Below, piece after piece: positions 22,409 to 33,937 of a stretch of DNA of 64,000 nucleotides. Below the pieces are notes generated by a model. It did not search any database and had not been told where the DNA came from. It worked only from the letters and a program-made list of their open reading frames with translations. Every line of letters begins with the position of its first letter. Within the stretch, counting starts at the first letter, position 1. The stretch lies in the NCBI RefSeq assembly GCF_011075055.1, contig NC_058151.1, forward strand, positions 9,070,251 to 9,134,250, read 5' to 3'. The position numbers and the translations under genes were made by a program. The DNA comes from Mangifera indica. Taxonomy: Eukaryota > Streptophyta > Magnoliopsida > Sapindales > Anacardiaceae.

Positions 22409-23369
22409 TTTTCAACTCCAATGCCAACGAGACATTCACACACGGACGACAATTTGATGGAGCAGCTATTTACTTCATTAAAGCTCCGAGGTGGTTTCAG
22501 GTGCAGCCTAGAGCGAAATTATACATAAAGAGAAGATAAGTTTGCTTACAGAGAAAATTAATATTAATTTTTAATATTTTTTACTTTTTCCCACAATCCA
22601 TTGAATTACTATACTATCAACTAATTTTATATATATATGAAAGAATTCTTTTCATCTTCGTTATCTCCATGTGTAGGGTTGAAAACGGGCCAAGTTAAAT
22701 CCGAATAGAACTCGACTCTTTTTCAACTCATTTTGGTCTAATCAAGCTTACTTAATCATATGTTTGTATTTAACTCGTTTGATAATTTTACTGTTTATAA
22801 TTAATTTACATTAGCTTAGGTTTGCTCAGTTATTAGACTCGAGTAGAAAGAGAAGCATGTGTTAAAACTTAAAAGCATGATAACAGAATCCAAAATCAAC
22901 AAAATAAACAATTACAGAAACCAAAATCAACAATAACATCTCCTCCAATTTCAAATGCAGTATAAAGTAAACTGAAATGCACACAAACCAGTAAACTTTA
23001 ACTTCATATTTAAATTAGAAATGACCTGAAATGCACACAAACCAGTAAACTTGGCAAGTAATTGATTAAAAGCTTTGAAGGTTCTCTCATTTTACCCATC
23101 AAAACTCAGTATATCTTCTAAAAATTAGACATGACCATAAGTAAGTGATGCAGATAATGGAAATTGGACACAAGGCTATGCCAAATACATCAAGAACTCA
23201 ACATCTTTACTTTGTTTATAGTGCTTACTAACTTGTAATTACTACAATACATAATGCAGTATAAACCAAATTGAAATGAACCTGAAATGCACACAAACTA
23301 ATAAAACGAACCTAAAATAGCCAGTAGCGTCAAGGTCGTGGTGGCCAAATGCCGTCAAAATCATGGCAT
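22409..23369. other. PORR upstream region and repeated CTGAAATGCACACAAACC words
   Basis: 22409-22560 is the likely promoter/leader of the PORR gene. From ~22675 a GAACTCGACTC/CAAGCTTAC-rich stretch resembles the fragment at ~28910-29100 beyond the Reina-like element. The word CTGAAATGCACACAAAC(C/T) occurs three times (~22974, ~23030, ~23284), each near AATGCAGTATAAA or CAGTAAACTT. These may be parts of a non-autonomous transposon split by the retroelement; paired termini were not convincing. Confidence 0.4.
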
Positions 23370-23374
23370 CAAGA
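23370..23374. repeat. Target-site duplication CAAGA (left)
   Basis: CAAGA here and at 28706-28710 flank the Reina-like element exactly, as a 5-bp integrase duplication should. Confidence 0.9.
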
Positions 23375-23795
23375 TCTTAAACACTGATATGAATTCACAC
23401 AAGACAACAAGAACCAAGGAAATTCTAGAGAAAGAAAGTAGAGATTACAGAGAACTAATAAGGAAGACAATGAACAATATTATTTTTTCTTCCGTCTCCA
23501 AATGGTTACATGCACTTTTAAAGGGATTCTTCCACAAACTAATTAACAGCTCATAACAACTCATAGTTGGATACAACCACATTAGCTACCTTTTTTTATT
23601 CTGCGGCAATAATTTATTTAAATCCAAATTAAAACTAATTCAAATAAAATCCATAACGCAATGCAAATGACAATATAATATTTATAGCTGTAGAACGACA
23701 TCGTCTGGTTTACTGAGCTTGCATTTTGATCAACCTTTTGATCGTTAACAGGTGATGTCATGTTCGTTCCTCTTGGTTGATTCAAGTTCATATCA
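23375..23795 (-). repeat. 3' LTR of Reina-like element
   Basis: 421 bp, plus-strand ends TCTTAAACAC and GTTCATATCA. It pairs with 28284-28705. The expected CA terminus on the minus strand reads GA because of one change (TC instead of TG at 23375-23376). Confidence 0.9.
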
Positions 23796-23812
23796 ACATT
23801 CCCCCCTTCGAT
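23796..23812 (-). other. Polypurine tract of Reina-like element
   Basis: On the minus strand GAAGGGGGGAATGT directly precedes the LTR start TGATATGAAC, the usual plus-strand primer. Confidence 0.85.
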
Positions 23813-26800
23813 TGCCTTGACCTCAAGGGAGAAATGAGGAAAGTGTCGTCTCATTTCTTCTACAAATTCCCAAGTTGTGGTAGCCTGCGAAAATCCTTCC
23901 CATTTTACAAGCACCTGAGTAGCTGCAATATTGTGATGCTTCACTATTCGTCGATCTAGAATAGCCTTAGTAGTACGATCATAGAGGGGAATCATACACG
24001 GCAGAGTCGACAAAGCCTGTATCTGTGCATACACAGGTTTGAGCTGAGAAACATGAAAGACATTGTGGATGTCAGCATTAGGCGGTAGTTGAAGACGATA
24101 TGCTATGGCGCCCACTCTATCCTATATTTGGAAATGGCTATAGTACTTAGCTTGAAACTTTGGATAGCCTCGGTGCATGGTTTGTTGACAGTATGAATGT
24201 AGTTTCAGATAGACCCAATCCCCAACTGAAAATTGCCTCTCTATTCTTTTATTGTCTGTTGTCAATTTCATACGTTGTTGGGCATGTCCCAGGTGCCTTT
24301 TTAGGAGCTAAATGTTGTCCTCCTTTGATCGAAGGAATGTATCTACAACTTCTACTTTGGAATCATTTGGAAAGTAGGGAACATGGATACGAGGTGGATA
24401 ACCATAAAAAGCCTCAAATGGTGACATATTAATGCTAGTATAGTGAGATGTATTATACCAAATTTCAACTGATGATAACCATCGAAACCATGTATGAGGT
24501 AAGTCCCTAACCATACATTTCAGGTAACATTCCAAGCCCTTATTTACAACCTCTGTCTGACCGTCTATTTGTGGATGGTAAGCGGTTGATAATTGTATAC
24601 CAACCCCCTAGAGTCTGAATAGCTCTTGCCAAAACCTACTAATAAACACAGAGCCTCTGTCACTGGTAATTGTGTTTGGCAACCCATGTAATTTGTAAAC
24701 ATTGTCTAAGAAGACTTGAGCTACAGTGTCTACTGAGTATGGGTGCTGCAATCCGATAAAGTGATTGTACTTTGTGAGTCGATCAACTACCACCAAAATG
24801 ATAGGCTTACCTTGCGATTTAGGTAGGCCCTCTACAAAATCCATTGTTATATTTGAAAAAACCCAAGTGGGAATAGGTAAAGGTTGTAAAAGACTTGGGG
24901 ATGCTATATTTTCAGGTTTAAATCGTTGATATATATAACACCCCCTAATGAAGTTTCTGACATCTTTCCATAGACCCTTCCAATAAACAATTGAGCTTAA
25001 TTTTCTTATTGTGACATTGATTCTAGAATGGCCACCCATGGCAGAATTATGAAACAATGCAATGAGATCATTTCGTAAAATAGCATTTCGTCCTACCATA
25101 TATTTTCCTCTTCGTCGTAGCTTGTTGTGGTTCTAAGAATAATGTTCATAGCTACTGGGATTCTGTTGTTTTGCCTTGATAATGGACTGGAGAAGCTCAT
25201 CTTTAGTCCATGTTTCTTCCACCCTATGTAGAATTTTAGAAGGTAGCAAATAAGAGATTAAACAGTTGATTTCCACTCCAGGTAATTGTGATAAGGCATC
25301 AGCAACCAGATTCTCCTTACCTTTCTTATAGATGATATCATAATCAAATTGCATGAGTTTCGCAATCCAGACTTGTTGAGTTGGTATGGTAACCCTCTGC
25401 TCTAGAAGGTGTTTCAAACTCTCATGATCTGTTTTTATGGTGAAATGATGATTAACTAGATAGGATTCCCATTTTTTTATTGGAAAGAGGATAACAAGCA
25501 TTTCTTTTTCATATACTAAAAGTAGTTGGTTCTTGGGAGATAAAGCTTTGCTAATATATGCGATTGGATGTCCCTTTTGCATTAATACAACCCCAATTCC
25601 ATCTCTACATGTATCGGTCTCTATCAAAAATTCTTTTGAGAAATCTGAGAGGGCCAAAACCAGGGTGGTAATCATGGCCGCCTTAAGCCTTTCAAATGCC
25701 TCATGAGTACTCTTGCTCTAATGGAAGGCGTTGGATTTGAGTAGCTCTAGTAGTGGTCAGGCTAGATGACTATACCCCTGTACAAACTTTCGATAGTATC
25801 CCGTCAAACCAAGAAATCCTCGTAGTTGCTTCACTATTTATGACACAAGCCAATTTGCTACAGTGCTAATTTTTTCAAGGTCTGTTCTTACTCCCTCAAT
25901 TGAAATTATATGGCCCGAGTAAGTAATTTCCACACATCCAAATGAATATTTACTCCTTCTGGCAACCAACTGATTTTTTCTCAATAGCTCCAGCACCTAC
26001 CTTAAGTGTTTAAGATACTCTTCTTTGTTTTTACTATAAACCAATATATAGTCGAAAAACACTAGGACGAACCGTCTTAAACAAGTCTTGAATACTGAGT
26101 TCATTAAGGCTTGGAATGTCGACGGTGCATTAGTCAGGCCAAATGGCATGACAACAAACTCATAATGTCCCTCATGAGTTTTGAATGTGGTTTTCTCAAT
26201 CGATTTCGGATGTATTCTGATCTGCCAATACCCTGATTTGAGATCAATTTTTGAAAGTATTGCAGCCTCTCCCAACTCGTCTAAGAGTTCTTCCATCATT
26301 AGAATGAGATATTTATTTTTTACAGTTAACTTATTAAGACTCCTGTGGTCGATGTATAAGCGTCACGGTCGTCTTTCTTCTTTACTAACACTATCAGACA
26401 ACTTTTGATTCTAGCATTTCCTTCACCATTTTCTCAAAAACATCTTTTTACAGGCTATTATGTCTGTATGGTCTCAAGTTGATTGGCTTGGCGTCATTTT
26501 TTAAAATAATCTAGTGGTCATGTGTTCGTGAGGGAGACAATCCCATTTGATCATTGAAAACATCTTGAAATTGTTACAAGAGCAGTTCTAGTTTCGGCCA
26601 CTCTCCGCTACTTACTTTTTTAGTTGTATAGATCATAGACAACTCTATTTCTCCTAGTTGCATAATTAATTGAACCAATTCTAGTTATTGATCTTTGTGC
26701 AATAATTTCAATAGCTGAATATTATTAATAAGAGCTAGCTCACTATCTCTATGACTTGGTAACAACCTATGTTGCCCGTTTTGTGTAAACATCATCTATA

Positions 26801-28260
26801 ACTCTTCAAAATTTCATAAAATATCACCTAAAGTTGCTAGCCATTGAGCCTCTAAAATCAAGTCGTAGTTGGCAAGTGAAAGAATGTAAGAATCTACCAT
26901 AAATTCCTATCCTTGAGCCCTCCATGTAAAGGTTTCATATAGTTTATTACATTGTAAATGTTGCCCATTAACCACCCGAACCTTGGTTCCTTCCACTAGC
27001 ACCATTGCCAAACCTAGTTTTAGAGAAGTCTTCTCACCTAAGAAGTTGTGAATACTGCCTGAATCAATTAGAATGTATATAGGTCTCCTTTGATATAATC
27101 CATGTAGCCTCATAACCCTTGGTCCTGCAACCCCATTGAGCGCATTTAAAGATAGGTGTATCAACCTGGTTTCCTCACCTCCTTCATTCTCTGTTGAACT
27201 CTAGTTTGCCTCTTTCTTTTCTCCAGTGTCAACCTCTAATTGAAGGGTATACAGTTGTTTCTTCTTACACTTATAGCCAAGAGAATATTTTTTGTTGCAT
27301 TAAAAACAAAGGCCTTTGGCCCTCTTCTCGTCAAATTCTTTACTGGTCAAAGGTTTGTTGTTTTGTGGTGGTTGTGTATTTTGCAATTTAGATATATTTG
27401 GAGTAGGTAACAAGCCTGGTTGTGAATTTGGTTTTGTGTTTGTGTTTAGGGTGGAAATTAATACATAAGGTGATTGAGAGAGACTTAGATTCTTGGAAAA
27501 ATGAGTTGCTCCCAATGGAAATGGCTTGGTGAACGGTTTAGGTTGTCTTTTCATGGCAGACATTGTAAGCTTTTGTAGTTTAGCCAAAGCATATGCCTTT
27601 GCTAGACTCTTTGGTCGGAATATGCGAACCAACATCTAAAGTACATCAACTAACCCAGATAAAAAGAAACCGAGGGCTTGGTCTTTTGTGATACCAGTTT
27701 TTGGATGTAATTCATCAAATGCATCCAAGTAATTTTGGAGAGAACCAGTCTATCATAAATTTCGAAGGTCTCCCAAATGGTCATCATAACCATGAGATCC
27801 AAACTGAGCATTCATAAGGTGGATATATTCTTCCCATGTTATAGATTGGATTTATCTAGACTTGATTAAACCTTGATGCCATTGGATAACCCTTCTATCT
27901 AAGTGTAGCATAGCCAACTTCACTCGATTCTCTGGCGAAGTTCCATCCACTTCAAAAAAATATTTAGCACAAAGAAGCCAATTGTCCAAGTCATCTCCAT
28001 TGAATTTTGGAAACTCCAACTTGGTGGATCTACCCCACGTCAACTTCTGAATTTCTCCTGAAGAGGTTCCCTCCTTTATCATCTCCATCATTTGCTACTT
28101 AGTGACAATCTTAAACTGTTGCATATTTAACCCTCCAATCAAGTTCTTGATCTCATCAATAGAATCTTTCAATAATTGTTGTTGGCGAAGCTCCGATTCT
28201 TATACCAACTATGCTAATTCTCGACAAAGCTCTTGACTTTGGGTACTATCAGCCATATTT
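23810..28260 (-). pseudogene. pol: Reina-like gag-pol polyprotein, broken
   Basis: Minus-strand order: gag (LEFPKFNGDDLDNWL ~28040; zinc-knuckle remnant ~27300 with its His position changed to Tyr), protease (LIDSGSIHNFLG ~27060), reverse transcriptase (LSKIDLKSGYWQIRI ~26240; [13 protein letters not shown] ~26130; catalytic box FFDYILVYS ~26050, the second Asp replaced by Tyr), RNase H (LVADALSQLPG ~25290; IKTDHESLKHLL ~25420), integrase (HHCC remnant with GCYIYQ ~24950, second Cys replaced by Tyr; VVVDRLTKYNHFI ~24780; ITSDRGSVFISRFW ~24660), chromodomain (QVLVKWEGF, ATTTWEFVEEM ~23870-23930). Multiple stops and frameshifts separate the pieces. It is not functional: the replaced catalytic Asp alone would inactivate the polymerase. 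Confidence 0.85.
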
Positions 28261-28269
28261 CAGATCGCT

Positions 28270-28283
28270 GCTCTGATACCACT
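28270..28283 (-). other. Primer-binding site (initiator-Met tRNA)
   Basis: On the minus strand AG then TGGTATCAGAGC follows the 5' LTR end TTTAACA, exactly the plant initiator-Met tRNA 3' end complement. Confidence 0.92.
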
Positions 28284-28705
28284 TGTTAAACATTGATATG
28301 AATTTACACAAGACAATAAGAACTAAGGAAATTCTAGAGAAAGAAAGTAGAGACTATAAAAAACCAATAAGGAAGACAATGAACAATATTATTTTTTCTT
28401 CCATCTCCAAATGGTTACCTACACTTTTAAAGGGATTCTTCCATAAACTAATTAATAGCTCATAATAACTCATAGCTGGATACAACCATATCAGCTGTTT
28501 TTTTTAATTCTGTGACAATAATTTATTTAAAACCAAATTAAAACTAATTCAAATAAAATCCATAACACAATGCAAATGACAATATAATATTTATAGCTGT
28601 AGAATAACATTATCTGGTTTATTGAGCTATGTATTTTGATAAACCTTTTGACCGTTAACAGGTGATGTCATATTCGTTCCTCCTGGTTGATTCAAGTTCA
28701 TATCA
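28284..28705 (-). repeat. 5' LTR of Reina-like element
   Basis: 422 bp, ends TGTTAAACAT and GTTCATATCA on the plus strand. Relative to the 3' LTR it shows many more T or A where the partner has C or G than the reverse. Confidence 0.92.
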
Positions 28706-28710
28706 CAAGA
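28706..28710. repeat. Target-site duplication CAAGA (right)
   Basis: Perfect partner of 23370-23374. Confidence 0.9.
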
Positions 28711-30839
28711 CAGAGAAAGTGTGAGGTGCAAATGCAATGGCAACAATAACAACGACAGAGAGAGTCTTAGGCAACGGGCGATGACTGCACTTTGTTTATC
28801 TACCAAACTTTAGAATTTAAGGTTTTAAAAAAATGATTTGTTTTACCCTTTTTTTCACAAGTTAAGCAACCTAGAAAGGAAATAGTGTTGTTTCCTTTTT
28901 CAAATTTGTATTGAGTTAAGCGAGCCCAATTCAACTCACCGAGCTGAGGGAGCTGAGTATGACCCTGTGTAGGTTTGGGTTCTTGTTTATTTTTTTGTTT
29001 TGTATCCAAGCTCGTGCTTATGCTTGTACTTGATTATAATAGACTCATTTTGGATTCGTTCGAACAAATCTCATTTTGAGTCTGAATAAGCTCATTCTGA
29101 ATCGAGGTGTATCCATGTGTGTACATATCACCAAATTTCAATTATCCATTTTGCCTCCATTTCATAACTGCATTTAAAATTCCTTTTTTACTATTATCCT
29201 CATTCAACCTATCACTCTCACCTAATTTCTTTTTTCTTTTGCCACTGAAGAGTTTACGCATGCGTTTCAACCTTTAGGGTATAGCACTTCAATTGAACTT
29301 CTTCTTTAGTCTTCTAGGTTCTAGCCTTCTCTTTTTTTTTCTTCATCAATTCAAGGTTCAATATAAATGATGATGTAAGTTCTAATCAACAAGGATGTTC
29401 AATAGTTTGACATGTTCTAATCACTTAACGTCTTCACGTTTGGCATACGGGTAGCTCTATTTGTCCAATATTTGCATTCGTTAATGACGAGTTTGGTGAT
29501 AATGAAACAATGTTTGTTGTTTGGTATTCATTTACTTGAGTTTCATAATTGTTTGATGGAATTTATTTAACCTTAATTTTGGAGTTAGGCTTTCTAGTTT
29601 GGGGTTTTTTGCCTCTTTGATTTTTCTGTGTTACTAACTTGTTATTATGTTTCTCTCATGTTGTATATTATGTGTTTCTCTCATATTGCTGTTATATAAT
29701 GTGGTGGAGTGAGATTTGTGATGTGTATGAAGTGTAATGAAAGTTGTAAAATTATAGATGAAGAGTATAAGAAAATGGTAAGATGTGGTAAGTGTAATGA
29801 ATGGTTCATTTGAATTTCTTTTGATGAAATAATTTCAATATAAGGAACTTTAGGGATTGGGTTGTCCATCAGATTAGGAAAAATAAAATTTTAAGGTTTT
29901 TTCTTTGGCATCACATATTATGAGTTTGAGTAATTTTTTTTTTGTTGCAACATATTATGATTCTTTGTTATTTTCCTTATCTATTGAATGCCTACTTAAT
30001 TACAAATTTATAAACTTGTGGTTTACTGAAGTAATATTAGTTAAATGCAGGTTATTGAAGATTTTGTCATGTATGAATTGCATCTAAAGTTGTAGCGGGG
30101 AGTTGAAAAAATGAAGTTCTAGGTTAAAGTTATAAAGAATAGTGATGAAATTTTTCATTTGATGAATTAGATATATGTTAACATGTTTAAATCTATGGAT
30201 TGAGGCTTGCTATCTTCAACAATATGATTAGAACAAAAAACTAGTAATCACTTTTTCATATGTAAATATTGATATATGCTCTTATGCAAATCTATTAGAT
30301 GAGTTATTATATTTCAATTCAGTTCCTCCAAATTATTGAAAAATAGGCTAAAAAGCACATGGATTCTCAATAGGCTCGCTAGAGCTCGACTCAAGATTGG
30401 CCTCGTTAAACCTGGCCGAGTTGAGCTCGAAAGTAGCTTAGCTTATATGTGAGCCTAGCTTGAGCAGCAATTTTCTTAGTTCCTCATGTTGGAGCTTGGG
30501 CTTGAGCTTGGGCTTGAGCTTGTTTGATCATTAATCGAGTCGATTTTAAGCTTGAACTCGAATCGAATCAAATGAAGGTAAGGGGTTTTTGTAATTTTTC
30601 CAAATATATGGTGATTCCATGGTAGGGATTTTGATATTTTTCATCATACAAATCACACATGGTGGGTGCTTTTTTCATATTTTATAGTACCCTTGTTTTA
30701 TTTTGAATGTGCCATGCTCATGATGTTTTTTTTTTTATATTATCAAGTAGGGGGACAAAAACACCATGATGTCTTTTATTAATCCTAGAAGAGGTTGAAT
30801 AGAATTTTTCAAAAGTCAAAACAAAAAATATAAATTATG
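28711..30839. other. No gene seen; AT-rich with GAGCTCGA-rich fragments
   Basis: Two stretches (~28910-29110 and ~30360-30560) are rich in GAGCTC/AAGCTTGAGC words like those of the small hAT-type element at 927-1259, with GGGCTTGAGCTT repeated at ~30495-30520. They look like decayed non-autonomous elements without clear ends. Between them lies AT-rich sequence with no supported coding region. Confidence 0.4.
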
Positions 30840-31111
30840 ACATCTTTAGGCAAATCTCACATTGACAAAACACTTTCACCCCTTTTATAAAACTTAGTGT
30901 CATCATTGAGGTTTATCCTATCATTGTTCAAGAGCGCACATATAGTGGCTTTGATGCCATTTGAAACATTCTTGGTCTAATAATGTAACACCTCTAAATA
31001 ATTCCCACATTGATAAAGTATGAGATAAATGTTGGATTTTTGTTTATATCTCACATTATTTAGAGATGTTGAGATAAAATTAGTTAAATAACTTGTAAGC
31101 TCCTTAAATTA
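30840..31111. repeat. Diverged tandem-repeat family, left part
   Basis: The stretch reads ATGACATCTTTAGGCAAATC, then a second start AATGTAACACCTCTAAATAA at ~30985, and GTTAAATAACTTGTAAGCTC at ~31084. These words match the repeat units at 44189-45005. The copia element at 31112-44188 split the array here. Confidence 0.6.
31107..31111. repeat. Target-site duplication AATTA (left)
   Basis: AATTA here and AATTG at 44189-44193 agree at 4 of 5 positions. Across the joint, the repeat array (…CTTAAATT / AATTGTCAAAG…) becomes continuous with its intact copies, which supports the border. Confidence 0.7.
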
Positions 31112-32404
31112 TGAGAAACTTTTTTGAATGTTTAAAATGAATCGAGAAGGGGGGAAGGGCGGGTAATAGGTTCTTCAAAAAACAACTAATGAATTCTTTT
31201 AAACAAACCAAATTTGTACACAAGAGTAATCAATTAATCAATTTCGACAAATAAATGAGTATGAACAATTTAATGCACACAAACAATTAATCAACAAACA
31301 ACACACAAATAAAAAAAGTTTAAATAATTAGTAAAGTTTAGAAAAGCTCATTTTGAAGTGGTTCGAAGCTTTCTCTTGCAAGCCTCCTATGTTCATTTCT
31401 CTAAGTAAACTGTCTTAGAGTTTCTCTATCACTTGAGAAACTTCTTTAAACTTAGTTTGTTTGGGATTATGCCTAATATACTAGTTGATACGGATTTTGC
31501 CCACAAGAGATCGAAATACAGAATTTTGAGTTTTCAATGCCTCAAAAAGGCTGACAATATAAGTTTTGCACAAATATACTCTCAAATATATGAGTTCAAG
31601 CTTGATGAGAGATTTAAAGAGAAGAGCAGAGAATAAGCAATCAAGAAGAATAACAAGATTTCTCTATTTTGTTTTTCTTTCTTGTGTGTAACCTTTCTCT
31701 CTTCAAACAAAGCTCAATTTATAGAGCTTGAGTGATGAGTTTGAGCAATGTTTTCGTTGAGTTGAGTCCCTTACAAAAAATAGTTGTTTCTTTATTGAAA
31801 ATAATGTTTTTCTTTTAAAATCCATAGGCACTGTTAGCAAGTTTAAAGAGCATGGTTGGCATTTGAATTTTACATCTAAGTCAACCTTTGTGAAAGTTTC
31901 CAACGGATAATTTTAAATGCACTAAACATGGGCAGCATATTCTTAGCATGGACAACTTACTTCATTTCTTTGTTTTTATGGAAATTCCAGAAGTTTGAAT
32001 GGTATGCATGCCAACTTATGCACCATTTATAAACGGGCTTGATTTTACAAAAGGCACGGTTGGCACAATTAAAGCATGGTTGGACAAGACTATAATGAAG
32101 TCTTCATTTACACAACTAGACTTGCCCTTTGAATGGTTGAAATTTTTGTTTTTCATGAAAAAACACAGTTGGAATTCATGAAGAGCATGGTTGGACATGT
32201 CTTCATGGAACATGATTGGAATTCATGAATAAGCATAGCTAGCCAACTTTAAGAGGTCGTTTGGTTATGGGTTTTAAAGATTACCTTAGTAATCTATCTT
32301 TTATTCCCTTGTTTGGTTTGTCAGTAATAAAAGATTACAGTAATCTTCTATTACTTATACTGACGTGACAGGTAATATAGGTGGTAATCTGATTACCACT
32401 TTCA

Positions 32405-32580
32405 TAGAGATGTCAACGGGGAGGGGCGGGGAGGGGATATCAATCCCCGTCCCCGTCCCCGTCCCCGTCCCTGTAGAGGATATCAATCCCCGTCCCCGGC
32501 CTGTCCCCGTTACAGGGATAACAAATAATTTCCGTCCCCTCCCCGCGAAAGAAAATCCCCTCCCTATACCCGTAAATATA
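32405..32580. repeat. hAT left subterminal CCCCGT array
   Basis: A GGGGAGGGGCGGGG start is followed by about five CCCCGT hexamers (~32446-32472) and further scattered copies to ~32540. In Ac/hAT elements short subterminal repeats bind the transposase; that role is inferred here. Confidence 0.75.
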
Positions 32581-33937
32581 AATTTTAATTTCCTCATGTA
32601 TTTTAATAAATAAAATAATAATATTTTTTCAAAATATCACTTGTTACAAGAGATACTGATTGACAATCCCCTCCCCATTCCAAAATAAAATAAATACAGT
32701 ATTAGTAATGATTGACAAAATATCATTGGGATGATATATTTCACTTTGATAGAAAAACATATCACATACGGAGTGGACCATTTGATTAGGTTAAGACTTG
32801 ATCTGGTCCAAAATCATAGCTCAAAATAGTGACTCAAGAAAACTGAAACTTAACTGAATCCTTCCAACATGTAAACACCAACATTCACAAAAGTCTCATA
32901 AATTTCATTTTTGACAAATATCTTCAAGTTAGATATTTTGTTTACATAATGGATACAAAAATAAATTACTCAAAAATTGAACTAATCCCTTTGGGGGAAG
33001 TTAAATTAACTTATAATATATTCCACTTGTCTTCCAGAGCCTCACAAATTCTTGCAATGCAGTGGGCGACACTCATTGGATAGCTAGAAACTAGATAACA
33101 ATAATAGTAATAAAAAGAGAAACACCACATTATTAGCTCCAACACCAAAATGATGTCAAAGAACACCATAAAAACTATTATAGTTTTTCCTTCTTCCTTT
33201 TTCTTTGGTTTTGGATTGAGTAAGATTATGTATATTAATAATAAGTACTAATTTATATACTTCGATGACATGTCAACATGTGATTGATTGTTACTTCATT
33301 TTTAATTCAGATAATTCGATCACATAATGATACGTCATCTTTAGTACGTAGATTAGCACTCATTATTAGTACATATAGTTTTTTAAATTTTTTAAAGAGG
33401 ACTTAGCAAAAACAAAAAAAGATTTGAAAGAGGAAAGGGAAAAAAAAAAACTTATGGAACTAGTCATATCATATGCATTTAAGATGTATATTCACTATAG
33501 GACTTATGAAGAAAAAGGAGAAAAAAAAAACATTATTGAGCAGGGAAAAAGCAATACCCTAGAAACTTACTAGCTATTAAGTCATCTGTATAATCCGACT
33601 CAATCTTCCTATGGGCCAGTGCACCAACCTGGAAATGCATATGATATCAGATCATAAGGACTAAAAGTTTATATCAGAAAATCAAAATCCACTTAGATGC
33701 CAAACATCAAGGTTGGACAGTGAAACTCAAATCCATGTCATCAATTATCAACTACAACACATGTAAAAAAATAGGTAATAAATTCTTGCAATATTTTAAA
33801 AACCAATATTTTAGAGATTAATGAAAAATACTTACTATCTTTGAATCATTATCATTGTAGATTGTCGAATAAGACTCTTCACCTTTCAAGAAAATAAAAA
33901 AAATTAAAGATAAAATCTAATAATTATTAACTTTATA
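32581..33937. other. Non-coding left arm of hAT
   Basis: AT-rich; likely the 3' untranslated part of the transposase gene. Nothing else is recognised. Confidence 0.5.

Larger units (their letters stand above)
23375..28705 (-). mobile_element. Reina-like Ty3/gypsy chromovirus, complete but decayed
   Basis: This 5.3-kb element has ~420-bp LTRs (23375-23795 and 28284-28705), a perfect 5-bp duplication, an initiator-Met primer site next to the right LTR and a polypurine tract next to the left LTR, so it reads on the minus strand. Gag, protease, reverse transcriptase, RNase H, integrase and a C-terminal chromodomain follow in order. Small size, short LTRs and an integrase-linked chromodomain are typical of the Reina clade. 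The LTRs differ at about 35-37 of 420 sites by hand count, so the insertion is not recent. All domains carry stops or lost residues. Confidence 0.88.

Noticed and set aside
22675..29110. A single hAT element beginning TAGGGTTGAAAACGGGCC and containing the Reina-like insertion
   Set aside because: No matching inverted end or 8-bp duplication was found near 29110; kept only as a low-level possibility.
32355..32613. Val-Pro and Gly-Thr repeat proteins on opposite strands
   Set aside because: They are composition artefacts of the CCCCGT array in the hAT end.
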